A program made the translations under genes and the position numbers. Below, in pieces: positions 43,098 through 52,063 of a stretch of DNA of 64,000 nt. The notes under the pieces are model-generated. The model was not told the origin of the DNA and ran no database searches. It saw nothing but the letters and a program-made list of their open reading frames with translations. The number at the start of each line of letters is the position of its first letter. Position 1 is the stretch's first letter. The DNA comes from Streptomyces sp. 11x1 (GTDB lineage: Bacteria > Actinomycetota > Actinomycetes > Streptomycetales > Streptomycetaceae): assembly GCF_032598905.1 (NCBI RefSeq), contig NZ_CP122458.1:2542001-2606000 (forward strand), read 5' to 3'.

Positions 43098-45431
43098 TCA
43101 GGACAGGGTGAGGCGGGGTCTGGGGGCGTCGGTGCGACCGGTGTTGGGGCGGCGGCTGCCGGCCCGGTACGGGGCGGGCCAGGGCGCGCCCGGTCCCTCG
43201 TAACCCTGTTCGGCCGCCGCGTGGAGGGTCCAGTGGGGGTCGTAGAGGTGGGGGCGGGCCAGGGCGCAGAGGTCGGTGCGGCCCGCGAGGATCAGTGAGT
43301 TGACGTCGTCCCAGGAGGAGATGGCGCCGACGGCGATCACCGGCACCCCCACCTCGTGCCGGATGCGGTCCGCGTACGGGGTCTGGTACGAGCGGCCGTA
43401 CTCGGGCTGCTCGTCGACGACGACCTGCCCCGTCGAGACGTCGATCGCGTCGGCGCCGTGCGCGGCGAAGGCACGGGCGATCGCGACGGCGTCGTCGGCG
43501 GTGGTCCCCCCGTCCGCCCAGTCGGTCGCGGAGATACGGACGGTCATGGGCCGCTCCTCCGGCCACACCGCCCGTACGGCGTCGAAGACCTCCAGCGGGA
43601 AGCGGAGCCGGTGGGCGAGGGAGCCGCCGTAGCGGTCGGTGCGGCGGTTGGTCAGCGGTGAGAGGAAGCCGGAGAGCAAGTAGCCGTGGGCGCAGTGGAG
43701 TTCGAGCAGGTCGAACCCGCTGCGGGCGGCTCTGACCGCGGCCGAGGCGAACTGCTCGCGGATGTCGGTGAGGTGTGCGCGGGAGAGTTCGCGCGGCGTC
43801 TGGCCGCCCGGCTTGTACGGGAGCGGGGAGGCCGCCGCGAGGGGCCAGTTGCCGGTGTCCAGGGGCTCGTCGATGCCCTCCCACATCCGTTTGGTCGAGC
43901 CCTTGCGGCCGGAGTGCCCCAACTGCACGCCGATGGCTGTGCCGGGCGCCCGATCGTGCACGAAGGTCACCGTGCGGCGCCAGGCGTCGGCCTGCCGCGT
44001 GTTCCAGAGCCCGGCGCAGCCCGGCGTGATCCGCCCTTCGGGGCTGACGCACACCATCTCGGTCATCACGAGCCCGGCGCCGCCTAGGGCCCGGGCGCCG
44101 AGATGGACGAGGTGGAAGTCGCCGGGGACGCCGTCGGTCGCCGAGTACATGTCCATCGGGGAGACGACGACCCGGTTGCGCAGGGTCAGCCCGCGCAGTC
44201 GGAAGGGGGTGAACATCGGGGGCGTGCCTGGCGGGCAGCCGAACTCCCGCTCCACCGCGCCGGTGAAGTGCGCGTCGCGCAGCCGGAGGTTGTCGTGGGT
44301 GACGCGGCGGCTGCGGGTGAGGAGGTTGAAGGCGAACTGCCGGGACGGCTGGTCGAGATGGAGCCCGATGTCCTCGAACCACTCCAGGCTGGCCCGCGCC
44401 GCGCGCTGGGTGGAGGCGACCACCGGACGGCGTTCCTCCTCGTACGCCCGCAACGCCCGTTCCAGGTCGGGCTGTTCCTCCAGGGAGGCGACCAGGGCCA
44501 GCGCGTCCTCGACGGCCAGCTTCGTACCGGAGCCGATGGAGAAGTGCGCGGTGTGCGCGGCGTCGCCGAGCAGGACGAGGTTGCCGTGGGACCAGCGTTC
44601 GTTGACGACCGTGCGGAAGGTCGTCCAGGTGGAGTTGTTGGAGCGCAGGGGGCGTCCGCCGAGCGCGTCCGCGAAGAGTTTCGCGCACCGTTCGACCGAC
44701 TCCCGCTCGTCCGCCCCGTCCAGCCCGGCGGCCCGCCACACCTCCTCGCGCATCTCCACGATGACGGTGGAGGCGCCGGGCGCATAGGGGTAGCCGTGCA
44801 GTTGTGCCACGCCGTGCTCGGTCTCGGCGATCTCGAAGCGGAACGCCTCGAAGGCGAAGTCGGCGGCGAGCCAGATGTACCGGCAGCGATGTGTCCGGAC
44901 GGCGGGCCGGAACACCTGGGCGTACGCCTCGCGCGTCGCGCTGTGCACACCGTCCGCCGCGATGACCAGGTCGTACGTCTCACAGAGCCAGGAGGGGTAC
45001 GGGGCCTCCGTGCCGAAGCGGAGGTCCACGCCGAGGGCGCGGCAGCGGGCGTGGAGGACCTGCAGGAGGGTACGGCGGCCGAGGGCTGCGAAGCCGTGTC
45101 CTCCGGAGGTGTGGCGGATGCCTCGGTGGACGATGTCGATGTCGTCCCAGCGGACGAAGTGCGCTTGCAGTGCCTCGTGGACCTGGGGGTCGGCGTGTTC
45201 TATGCCGCCGAGGGTCTCGTCGGACAGGACCACGCCGAAGCCGAAGGTGTCGTGGGGGAGGTTGCGTTCCCAGACGGTGACGTCGCGGGATGGGTTCAGG
45301 CGCTTCAGCAGGGCTGCGGCGTAGAGGCCGGCCGGGCCGCCGCCGATGATCGCTATTCGGATGGGGTGGGTGGGGTGCGTTGGCGGGTGGGGGGTCGTGG
45401 GGGCTGGTCGCGCCCCGCGGCGGAGCCGCAT
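43098..45431 (-). CDS. Flavin monooxygenase / old-yellow-enzyme fusion (aminobenzoyl-CoA or salicylyl-CoA hydroxylase type)
   Basis: This 777-aa fusion has an FAD monooxygenase half at about residues 24-390: dinucleotide motif IAIIGGGPAGLYAAALL, DLVIAADGVHSATRE, and GNLVLLGDAAHTAHFSIGSG. It is joined to an old-yellow-enzyme FMN half from about 405: LRNRVVVSPMDMYSATDG, HCAHGYLLSGFLSPLTNRR, RYGGSLAHRLRFPLEV. This architecture is that of 2-aminobenzoyl-CoA monooxygenase/reductase and of proteins annotated as salicylyl-CoA 5-hydroxylases. It hydroxylates, and may also reduce, the aryl-CoA ring. ATG 45431 lies within an interspersed repeat, and the true start may be nearer IRIAIIGG. Confidence 0.9.
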   Translation of the reverse strand: MRLRRGARPAPTTPHPPTHPTHPIRIAIIGGGPAGLYAAALLKRLNPSRDVTVWERNLPHDTFGFGVVLSDETLGGIEHADPQVHEALQAHFVRWDDIDIVHRGIRHTSGGHGFAALGRRTLLQVLHARCRALGVDLRFGTEAPYPSWLCETYDLVIAADGVHSATREAYAQVFRPAVRTHRCRYIWLAADFAFEAFRFEIAETEHGVAQLHGYPYAPGASTVIVEMREEVWRAAGLDGADERESVERCAKLFADALGGRPLRSNNSTWTTFRTVVNERWSHGNLVLLGDAAHTAHFSIGSGTKLAVEDALALVASLEEQPDLERALRAYEEERRPVVASTQRAARASLEWFEDIGLHLDQPSRQFAFNLLTRSRRVTHDNLRLRDAHFTGAVEREFGCPPGTPPMFTPFRLRGLTLRNRVVVSPMDMYSATDGVPGDFHLVHLGARALGGAGLVMTEMVCVSPEGRITPGCAGLWNTRQADAWRRTVTFVHDRAPGTAIGVQLGHSGRKGSTKRMWEGIDEPLDTGNWPLAAASPLPYKPGGQTPRELSRAHLTDIREQFASAAVRAARSGFDLLELHCAHGYLLSGFLSPLTNRRTDRYGGSLAHRLRFPLEVFDAVRAVWPEERPMTVRISATDWADGGTTADDAVAIARAFAAHGADAIDVSTGQVVVDEQPEYGRSYQTPYADRIRHEVGVPVIAVGAISSWDDVNSLILAGRTDLCALARPHLYDPHWTLHAAAEQGYEGPGAPWPAPYRAGSRRPNTGRTDAPRPRLTLS

Positions 45432-45470
45432 ATCGACCCCGCCCCGCGCCCCTGGGGAGGCTGCACCTGA
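45380..45470. repeat. Interspersed GC-rich repeat, partial copy
   Basis: The run gggggctggtcgcgcc at about 45398-45415, followed by gcggcggagccgc, is a partial copy of the element seen at 51820-52012 and 61490-61572. It overlaps the assigned start of the monooxygenase fusion, which weakens that start. Confidence 0.5.
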
Positions 45471-45514
45471 GGGCGGTATGACAGGGGAGGTCGGTTCAGC
45501 GGCCGGCGTCGGCA

Positions 45515-46342
45515 TCAGTGGCCCTGCCACTTCGGCGCGCGCTTTTCCGTGAACGACGCGTGGAACTCCCTGTAGTCCTCGCCGGTCATCAGGAGGGCCT
45601 GGGTCGCCGCGTCGAGTTCCACGGCGGCCGACAGGGGCATGTCCAGCTCGGCCGTCAGCAGGGCCTTCGTCTGGGCGTGGGCCAGGGCCGGGCCCTCGGC
45701 CAGGCGGCTGGCCAGCGCCTGGGCGGCCGCGTCGGCACTGCCCTCGTCGGTGAGTTGGCTGAGCAGGCCGGTGCGCTCGGCCTCGGCGGCATGGACGGGT
45801 TCGCCGAGCATGAGCAGGCGGGTGGCGTGGCCGAGGCCGACGACACGGGGCAGCAGGTAGGCAGCGCCCATGTCGCCGCCGGAGAGGCCCACGCGGGTGA
45901 AGAGGAAGGAGAAGCGGGCGGTGGGGTCGGCCACCCGGAAGTCGGCGGCCAGGGCGAGGACCGCTCCGGCGCCCGCCGCCACGCCGTGCACGGCGGCGAT
46001 CACGGGGAAGGGGCATTCGCGGATCGCTCGTACGACCTGGCCGGTCATCCGGTTGAAGTCGAGCAGCTGGGCGGTGTCCATGGCGAGGGTGGCGCCGATG
46101 ATCTCGTCGACGTCCCCACCGGAGCAGAAGCCGCGGCCGGCGCCGGCCAGCACCAGGGCCCGTACGGATCTCTCCCGGGAGAGTTCGGCGAGCAGGTCGC
46201 GCAGGTCGGCGTAGGCGCCGAAGGTGAGGGCGTTCAGCTTCTCCGGGCGGGCGAGGGTGACGGTGGCGACGCCGTCGGTGATCTCGCACCGCAGGTGCCG
46301 CCAGTCGGAGGTGCGGGCGGCGGAGCCGGTGAAGGGACTCAT
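45515..46342 (-). CDS. Enoyl-CoA hydratase/isomerase family protein
   Basis: This 275-aa crotonase-fold enzyme has the oxyanion-hole segment ALVLAGAGRGFCSGGDVDEI and the second glycine loop FPVIAAVHGVAAGAGAVLAL. It continues RFSFLFTRVGLSGGDMGAAY and ends FTEKRAPKWQGH. It would hydrate or rearrange a ring-derived enoyl-CoA. It is upstream of the monooxygenase fusion on the same strand, and the shared dyad element lies 57-96 bases before its start. Confidence 0.92.
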   Translation of the reverse strand: MSPFTGSAARTSDWRHLRCEITDGVATVTLARPEKLNALTFGAYADLRDLLAELSRERSVRALVLAGAGRGFCSGGDVDEIIGATLAMDTAQLLDFNRMTGQVVRAIRECPFPVIAAVHGVAAGAGAVLALAADFRVADPTARFSFLFTRVGLSGGDMGAAYLLPRVVGLGHATRLLMLGEPVHAAEAERTGLLSQLTDEGSADAAAQALASRLAEGPALAHAQTKALLTAELDMPLSAAVELDAATQALLMTGEDYREFHASFTEKRAPKWQGH

Positions 46343-46398
46343 ACGGGCGGCCTCCTCGGGGGCTACCGCGACGCGCGGCTGCTTCCCTGCCCCTTGAA

Positions 46399-46438
46399 GT
46401 TATCACTGTTATCTGACTGTCGTCACGAGTGCGCGATA
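46399..46438. promoter_or_regulatory. Dyad-centred promoter element B of aromatic cluster
   Basis: GTTATC (46399-46404), nine bases, the dyad TGACTGTCGTCA (46414-46425), then GCGATA (46433-46438). It matches element A at 36002-36039. Only the last spacing differs, by two bases. It is upstream of the enoyl-CoA hydratase operon. Confidence 0.6.
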
Positions 46439-46660
46439 GGGCGAAGCGATAGGCCGATCCGGACGCCACGGAGGCGGTCTGCGGGCCCCGTGACTCGGTC
46501 ACGGACGTTCGACAAGCCGGTAACGACAGGCTCGGCCGGGCGCGGCGGGGCGTTGGCACGGGTAGACCGCCGTCAACGGGGCCGACGGCCCCTCGCGGCC
46601 CGCCGAGCGACTTCACCGGTCCGCGCCGTACCATTCATCACGTTGAAAGCAGGACGAGCC

Positions 46661-47125
46661 ATGACCTGCTCCATGAACGGATCAGCCGCCTTGCACGAAC
46701 CCTCCGCCCCCGCCTCCTGGCGCATCGCGCTGCCGCACACTGCCGCGGCCGTGCCCGTGGCCCGCGCCCTGGTGCGGACCGCGCTGACCGAGCTGGAGCA
46801 CGGGGCGGACTGCGACACGGCTGAGCTGCTCACGGCGGAGCTGGTCGCGAACGCGATCGAGCACGCCGCCGGGGAGGGCCCCATAGAGCTGATCGTCGAG
46901 CTGGTGCCGAGCGGCTGCAAGGTGGAGGTCCACGACCCCGACCCCGCTCCCCCGGGCGACCTCACCGCCCCGGGACACCTCGACCCCGACCCCTGGCAGG
47001 AGCACGGCCGCGGTCTGCTGCTGATCCGCGCCCTCAGCTCCGCCTGCGGTCACCGCCCCACGGACTCCGGCAAGGCGGTGTGGTTCCGGCTGCCGACGGT
47101 GCCGCCGCAGCGCCGCCACGCGTAG
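46661..47125 (+). CDS. ATP-binding HATPase (anti-sigma/RsbW-like) regulator
   Basis: This 154-aa single-domain GHKL ATPase has the N-box LLTAELVANAIEHAAG and the later glycine-rich EHGRGLLLIRALS lid. These small kinases are numerous in Streptomyces and act on anti-anti-sigma partners or as solitary regulators. No partner gene adjoins. AGGA precedes ATG 46661 by about seven bases, and the long frame from 45518 is antisense to the hydratase. It converges with argF. Confidence 0.88.
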   Translation: MTCSMNGSAALHEPSAPASWRIALPHTAAAVPVARALVRTALTELEHGADCDTAELLTAELVANAIEHAAGEGPIELIVELVPSGCKVEVHDPDPAPPGDLTAPGHLDPDPWQEHGRGLLLIRALSSACGHRPTDSGKAVWFRLPTVPPQRRHA

Positions 47126-47173
47126 TCCCCGGCCCCCGGCCGACCGCCGGCCCGGCGTCGCGGGGCGTCGGCC

Positions 47174-48181
47174 TCACGCCAGGGTCGCCACCAGGACCGC
47201 CTTGATCGTGTGCAGCCGGTTCTCCGCCTCGTCGAAGACCACGGAGTGCGCCGACTCGAACACCTCGTCCGTGACCTCCAGCGAGTCCAGCCCGTGCAGC
47301 TCGTGGATCTCGCGGCCCACCTTGGTGCCGAGGTCGTGGAAGGCCGGCAGACAGTGCAGGAACTTGACGTCCGCGTTGCCGGTGGCCCGCAGCACGTCCA
47401 TGGTCACGGCGTACGGGGAGAGCGCCCCGATGCGCTCGCCCCAGACCTCCTTGGGCTCCCCCATGGAGACCCAGACGTCGGTGGCGACGAAGTCGGCGCC
47501 CTCGGCCCCCTCGTGGATGTGCTCGGTGAGGGTGATCCGCGCACCGCTGATCTCGGCGAGCTTGCGGGCGTGGGTGACGATCTCCTCGGCCGGCCAGTAG
47601 GCCTGCGGGGCGACGATCCGCACGTCCATGCCGAGCAGGGCACCGGTGACCAGGTAGGAGTTGCCCATGTTGAAACGGGCGTCGCCGAGGTAGGCGAGGA
47701 CCATCTCGTCCAGCGGCTTGTCGCTGTGCTCGGTCATGGTCATCACGTCGGCCAGCATCTGGGTGGGATGCCAGTCGTCGGTGAGCCCGTTGTAGACCGG
47801 CACCCCGGCGTACGCCGCCAGCTCCTCGACGTTCGCCTGACTGTCGCCCCGGTACTCGATTGCGTCGAACATCCGTCCGAGCACCCGCGCGGTGTCCTTG
47901 ACCGACTCCTTGTGGCCCATCTGGGAGCCGGACGGGTCCAGGTACACCGTCCGGGCGCCCTGGTCGGCCGCGGCGACCTCGAACGCGCAGCGTGTGCGCG
48001 TCGAGGTCTTCTCGAAGATGAGCGCGATGTTCCTGCCCTGCAGGTGCTGGGCCTCCGTCCCGGCCTTCTTGGCCGCCTTCAGCTCCACGGCCAGCTCGAT
48101 CAGCCCTCGGAACTCCTCCGCGGTGAAGTCCAGCTCCTTGAGGAAGTGACGCCCGGCGAGGGCGTGGGGAACGGTCACCAT
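47174..48181 (-). CDS. argF: Ornithine carbamoyltransferase
   Basis: This 335-aa enzyme has the carbamoyl-phosphate motif [16 protein letters not shown], the segment [20 protein letters not shown], and the ornithine motif HCLPAFHD. It interconverts ornithine plus carbamoyl phosphate with citrulline. It lies 140 bases downstream of the arginine deiminase gene, so it may work in the catabolic direction (arcB-like) as well as in synthesis. AGGAG sits seven bases before the ATG. Confidence 0.93.
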   Translation of the reverse strand: MVTVPHALAGRHFLKELDFTAEEFRGLIELAVELKAAKKAGTEAQHLQGRNIALIFEKTSTRTRCAFEVAAADQGARTVYLDPSGSQMGHKESVKDTARVLGRMFDAIEYRGDSQANVEELAAYAGVPVYNGLTDDWHPTQMLADVMTMTEHSDKPLDEMVLAYLGDARFNMGNSYLVTGALLGMDVRIVAPQAYWPAEEIVTHARKLAEISGARITLTEHIHEGAEGADFVATDVWVSMGEPKEVWGERIGALSPYAVTMDVLRATGNADVKFLHCLPAFHDLGTKVGREIHELHGLDSLEVTDEVFESAHSVVFDEAENRLHTIKAVLVATLA

Positions 48182-48231
48182 GGGGCGCTCCTGGGTCGAC
48201 GGGACAGGGACAGCGACAGGAAGACTGGAAG

Positions 48232-48259
48232 TCTATACGATGTTCCACATTTCTATACG
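48232..48259. promoter_or_regulatory. Direct repeat tctatacg upstream of argF
   Basis: tctatacg occurs at 48232-48239 and again at 48252-48259, exactly 20 bases apart (two helical turns), in an AT-rich patch 51-78 bases before the argF start. It is a candidate binding site for an arginine-responsive regulator. Confidence 0.45.
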
Positions 48260-48320
48260 GCGCCCTCCGTGCCTCCACGCGTCCCCGCCCCGGCACCCGG
48301 CATCCCAGCGCCGTGGATCC

Positions 48321-49544
48321 CTACACCGCGGATCTCTCCACCGGGCAGCTCATGCAGCGCGGCCCGCCCCTCCCCCGCCCCAGCTCGCTGCCCGGGATCT
48401 CGATGACCTCGATGCCCTGCTTGCGCAGATGCGTGTTGGTGGTGGCGTTGCGCTCGTAGGCGACCACGACGCCGGGCTCGACGGCGAGAACGTTGCAGCC
48501 GTCGTCCCACTGCTCGCGTTCGGCGGCGTGGACGTCCTGCGTGGCGGTGAGCACCCGGATCGCGTCGAGGCCGAGCGCGGCGGCGATCGCGCGGTGCATG
48601 TGCTCCGGCGGATGGTCGGTGACCTTGAGCTCCTTCTCCTCGACACCGGGCTCGATGGTGTACGAGCGGAGCATGCCGAGTCCGCCGTACTGGGTGAAGG
48701 TGTCTCCGTCGACCATGGTCATGACGGTGTCGAGGTGCATGAAGGCCCGGCGCTTGGGCATGTCGAGGGCCACGATGGTCTGCGCGGAGCCGGCGGCGAA
48801 GAGCTTGTGCGCGAGCATCTCGACGGCCTGCGGAGTCGTCCGTTCGCTCATGCCGATGAGGACGGCCCCGTTGCCGATGACGAGGACGTCGCCGCCCTCG
48901 ATGGTCGACGGGTAGTCGGCCTGACCCTCCGACCAGACATGGAACGTCTCGGCGCGGAACAGCGGGTGATGCCGGTAGATCGCCTCGAAGTGGACGGTCT
49001 CGCGCTGACGGGCCGGCCAGCGCATGGCGTTGATGGACACCCCGTCGTAGATCCAGGCGGAGGTGTCGCGGGTGAAGAGGTGGTTGGGGAGCGGGTCGAG
49101 GAGGAAGTCGTCCAACTCCATGACATGGAAGCGGACGGAGGCCGGCTCCATGTGCGCGTCGAGGAACTCGCGCTTGGTCATACCGCCGATCAGCGCCTCG
49201 ACCAGCCCGTCCACGGGCAGCGATTCGAAGGCGGCCCTGAGGTGGTCCGTGGCGAGCGGGCCGTACTCCTTCTCGTCGAAGACGCGGTCCAGGACGAGTT
49301 GCCGGGCCTGCGGAATCCGCATGACGTCGGTGAGGAGGTCACCGAAGAGGTGGACGGCGACGCCCCGGTCACGCAGCACGTCGGCGAATCCGTCGTGCTC
49401 GGCGCGCGCCCGGCGCACCCACAGGACGTCGTCGAAGAGCAGCGCGGTCTTATTGCTGGGGGTGAGCCTTTTGAGCTCAAGGTCCGGCCGGTGCAGGATG
49501 ACGCGGCGCAGGCGCCCGGCCTCGGAGTCGACATGGAATCCCAT
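48321..49544 (-). CDS. arcA: Arginine deiminase
   Basis: This 407-aa enzyme hydrolyses arginine to citrulline and ammonia. Family motifs are [38 protein letters not shown], the catalytic His region [20 protein letters not shown], and the C-terminal catalytic Cys in [11 protein letters not shown] 49544 ([10 protein letters not shown]) matches usual family starts. A GTG at 49577 would add 11 residues with the ribosome site touching the codon. With argF it makes two of three arginine deiminase pathway steps. No carbamate kinase gene is in the window. Confidence 0.94.
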   Translation of the reverse strand: MGFHVDSEAGRLRRVILHRPDLELKRLTPSNKTALLFDDVLWVRRARAEHDGFADVLRDRGVAVHLFGDLLTDVMRIPQARQLVLDRVFDEKEYGPLATDHLRAAFESLPVDGLVEALIGGMTKREFLDAHMEPASVRFHVMELDDFLLDPLPNHLFTRDTSAWIYDGVSINAMRWPARQRETVHFEAIYRHHPLFRAETFHVWSEGQADYPSTIEGGDVLVIGNGAVLIGMSERTTPQAVEMLAHKLFAAGSAQTIVALDMPKRRAFMHLDTVMTMVDGDTFTQYGGLGMLRSYTIEPGVEEKELKVTDHPPEHMHRAIAAALGLDAIRVLTATQDVHAAEREQWDDGCNVLAVEPGVVVAYERNATTNTHLRKQGIEVIEIPGSELGRGRGGPRCMSCPVERSAV

Positions 49545-49736
49545 GCCCTCATCCTGACCATTCGGGCGCGTGTTCACCCTCCGGTCGGCCGAATCGGAAT
49601 CCTTCCGCCACCTTCATCTCGTCCTCTTGACGATAAAGGGGTCCCCTCGTTATCGTCTAAGTGACGCGAATCGCTCGCACCGAACATCGGGGGCGGGCTC
49701 GCGGACACGTCCGGCGGCACCAGAGGGGGACCATCC

Positions 49737-50840
49737 ATGGCCGACATCACCAGACGGCTCGGCTGGCGGCATCTGCGCGGAGCACCCACCGCCCACATCC
49801 GTCACCACCGCTCCGGGCGGCTCGCGCACGACGGCCCGGGGCTGAGCTTCTGGTACCGGTCGCTCAGCGCCGCGCTCTCCGAGATCCCGGTGGACGACCG
49901 GGAACTGGCGATGACCTTCCACGCCCGTACGTCCGACTTCCAGGACGTGGCGGTGCAGGCGACGGTCACGTACCGGGTGAGCGACCCCGCGATCGCCGCC
50001 GCCCGGCTCGACTTCTCCATCGACCCCGACACGGGGGTCTGGCGCGGCGCTCCGCTGGAGCAGCTGTCGACCCTGCTGACGGAGACGGCCCAGCAGCACG
50101 CGCTGGACGTCCTGGCCCGTACGACACTGGCCTCCGCCCTGGTCGACGGGGTCGCGGCGGTCCGGGAACGGGTGGCGAGCGGGCTGGCGGCCGAGCCACG
50201 GCTGCCGGCCACCGGGATCGAGATCGTGGCCGTCCGCGTGGTGGCGCTGCGGCCCGAGCCCGAGGTGGAGCGCGCGCTGCGTACACCGGCCCGGGAGCAG
50301 ATCCAGCAGGAGGCCGACCGGGCGACGTACGAGCGCCGGGCCGTGGCCGTCGAGCGGGAGCGGGCCATCGCCGAGAACGAGCTGGCCAGCCAGATCGAAC
50401 TCGCCCGGCGCGAGGAGCAGTTGGTCGAGCAGCGGGGCACCAACGCGCGGCGCGAGGCGGAGGAGAGGGCCGCCGCCGACGCGGTGAAGGCGGGCGCGGA
50501 GGCGGCCCGGACGGTACGGCTGACCGAGGCGGAGGCCGAACGCACCGTGAAGCTCGCCGAGGCCGAGGCCGCACGGAGTGTGAAGCTGGCGCAGGCGGAG
50601 GCGGCGCGGCAGGTCAAGCTCGCCGAGGCCGAGGCGAGGGCCGCGCGGGAGGTGGGCGCGGCGCGGGCCGAGGCGCAGGCGGCGTGGCTGCGGGTGCACG
50701 CCGAGGTGGACGCGGCGACGCTGCACGCGCTGACCGGGTCGCGGCTCGCGGAGAACCTGCCGCGGATCGAGAGTGTGACGGTGTCGCCGGATGTGCTGAC
50801 CGGGCTGCTGTCCAGGCTCGGCGGCGGGGACCGGGCGTGA
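49737..50840 (+). CDS. SPFH/band-7 domain protein
   Basis: This 367-aa protein has an SPFH-like domain at about residues 20-190 (ARTSDFQDVAVQATVTYRVS, PATGIEIVAVRVVALRPEPE) and a long Ala/Glu coiled coil built on repeats of VKLAEAEA, then a short tail. No transmembrane segment is evident, so it is flotillin-like without a membrane hairpin. Such proteins scaffold membranes or chaperone partners. It is coupled to the NAD-kinase-like gene (GTGA), which suggests a functional pair. Confidence 0.88.
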   Translation: MADITRRLGWRHLRGAPTAHIRHHRSGRLAHDGPGLSFWYRSLSAALSEIPVDDRELAMTFHARTSDFQDVAVQATVTYRVSDPAIAAARLDFSIDPDTGVWRGAPLEQLSTLLTETAQQHALDVLARTTLASALVDGVAAVRERVASGLAAEPRLPATGIEIVAVRVVALRPEPEVERALRTPAREQIQQEADRATYERRAVAVERERAIAENELASQIELARREEQLVEQRGTNARREAEERAAADAVKAGAEAARTVRLTEAEAERTVKLAEAEAARSVKLAQAEAARQVKLAEAEARAAREVGAARAEAQAAWLRVHAEVDAATLHALTGSRLAENLPRIESVTVSPDVLTGLLSRLGGGDRA

Positions 50841-51736
50841 GTCTGGCGCCGCGCGTGGTGCTGGTCCATCGCACCACCGAGTACGAGGAGTTGGTGGCCC
50901 GGCACGGTACGCACGGGCAGGCCGCCTTCTTCCTGCGGTCCCGGGGGCGGGACATCGAGGACGTGGCCGAGCGGCACCGGCGGGAACGCGCGGCGCTCGC
51001 CGAGGTCGCCTCCTCGGTGCCGCTGACGTGGCGTCAGTCGCGGGTCGAGCGGGGCGATCTGGACCGCTTTCTGTTCGCTCCCGAGGACGTGGTGGTCGTG
51101 GTCGGGCAGGACGGGCTGGTCGCCAACGCGGCGAAGTACCTCGCGGGGCAGCCGGTGGTGGGGATCAACCCCGATCCCCGGCGCAATCCGGGGGTGCTGG
51201 TGCGGCATCGGCCGGAGCAGGCCGCGAAGTTGCTGGCCGCTTCTGTCCAACGAGCGGGCCAGGTCGACGAGTTGACGATGGTCGAGGCCGTCGCGGACGA
51301 CACGCAGCGGCTGGTGGCGCTCAACGAGATCTACCTCGGCGCGGCGGGGCACCAGACCGCCCGGTACCGCCTGGGGCTCGACGGCGACAGGGGTGCCGTC
51401 GAGCCCCAGGCCTCGTCCGGGGTGCTGGTCGGGACGGGGACCGGGGCGAGCGGGTGGATCCGGTCCGTCTGGCAGGAACGGGCCAGTGCGCTGGCCCTTC
51501 CGGGGCGCGACGAGGCGCGTCTGCTGTGGTTCGTGCGTGAGGCGTGGCCGTCTCCGGTGACCGGGACGTCCCTGGTGGCGGGGGAGTTGGCGGCGGCGGC
51601 GCGGCTGCGGGTGACGGTCGAGTCGGATCGGTTGATCGTGTTCGGGGACGGGATGGAGGGGGATGCGCTGGAGCTGACGTGGGGGCAGACGGTGCGGGTG
51701 GGGGTGGCGGGGGTTCGGTTGCGGTTGGTGGGCTGA
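50837..51736 (+). CDS. NAD-kinase-fold protein with altered GGDG motif
   Basis: This 299-aa protein follows the ATP-NAD kinase layout: N-terminal VVLVHRTTEYEELVARHG, central glycine motif, INPDPRRNPGVL, and the C-terminal beta-domain motif GVLVGTGTGASGW. The usual GGDGT of NAD and lipid kinases reads VGQDGLVA here, so the first glycine pair and the threonine are changed. It may phosphorylate NAD or a related ligand, or be a degenerate sensor. The GTG start overlaps the SPFH gene's stop by four bases. Confidence 0.8.
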   Translation: MSLAPRVVLVHRTTEYEELVARHGTHGQAAFFLRSRGRDIEDVAERHRRERAALAEVASSVPLTWRQSRVERGDLDRFLFAPEDVVVVVGQDGLVANAAKYLAGQPVVGINPDPRRNPGVLVRHRPEQAAKLLAASVQRAGQVDELTMVEAVADDTQRLVALNEIYLGAAGHQTARYRLGLDGDRGAVEPQASSGVLVGTGTGASGWIRSVWQERASALALPGRDEARLLWFVREAWPSPVTGTSLVAGELAAAARLRVTVESDRLIVFGDGMEGDALELTWGQTVRVGVAGVRLRLVG

Positions 51737-51819
51737 CGTGATGGGTCGCCCCCGCCGCCCCTACCCGTCCCGTCACCAGGGGCTGCGCCCCTTCGACCCC
51801 CGAGGTGGGTTCTTCGGGT

Positions 51820-52012
51820 GCGGGTGGGTGGGGCTTCTCGCGCAGTTCCCGCGCCCCTGAAAGACCAGGCCCTGCGCGCCTCAAAGACCAGGCCCTGCGC
51901 GCCTGAAAGACCACGGCCCTGCGCGCCTGAAAAGCGGCGGAGCCGCGGGGTGAAAAGCACGGGGCGCAGCCCCCGCTTTTCAGGGGCGCGGGGAACTGCG
52001 CGAGAAGCCCCA
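51820..52012. repeat. Interspersed repeat pair forming a large inverted repeat, with 3x23-bp tandem
   Basis: An arm at about 51828-51862 (cttctcgcgcagttcccgcg...) is inverted at 51977-52011 (...gaactgcgcgagaagcccc), making a stem of about 30 bases that can terminate both convergent genes. Between the arms are three tandem units of gaccaggccctgcgcgcct plus four bases at 51863, 51886 and 51909. The same element type appears at 61490-61572 and partially at 45390. It is a non-coding repeat family common between Streptomyces genes. Confidence 0.75.
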
Positions 52013-52063
52013 CCGGGCCCGCACCCGGTCACGAACCCGCGGCCCCGAGACCTTGACCGGCAG

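Noticed and set aside
51863..51932. CRISPR-like array
   Set aside because: The three 23-base units are contiguous, without unique spacers, and lie inside an interspersed repeat/terminator.
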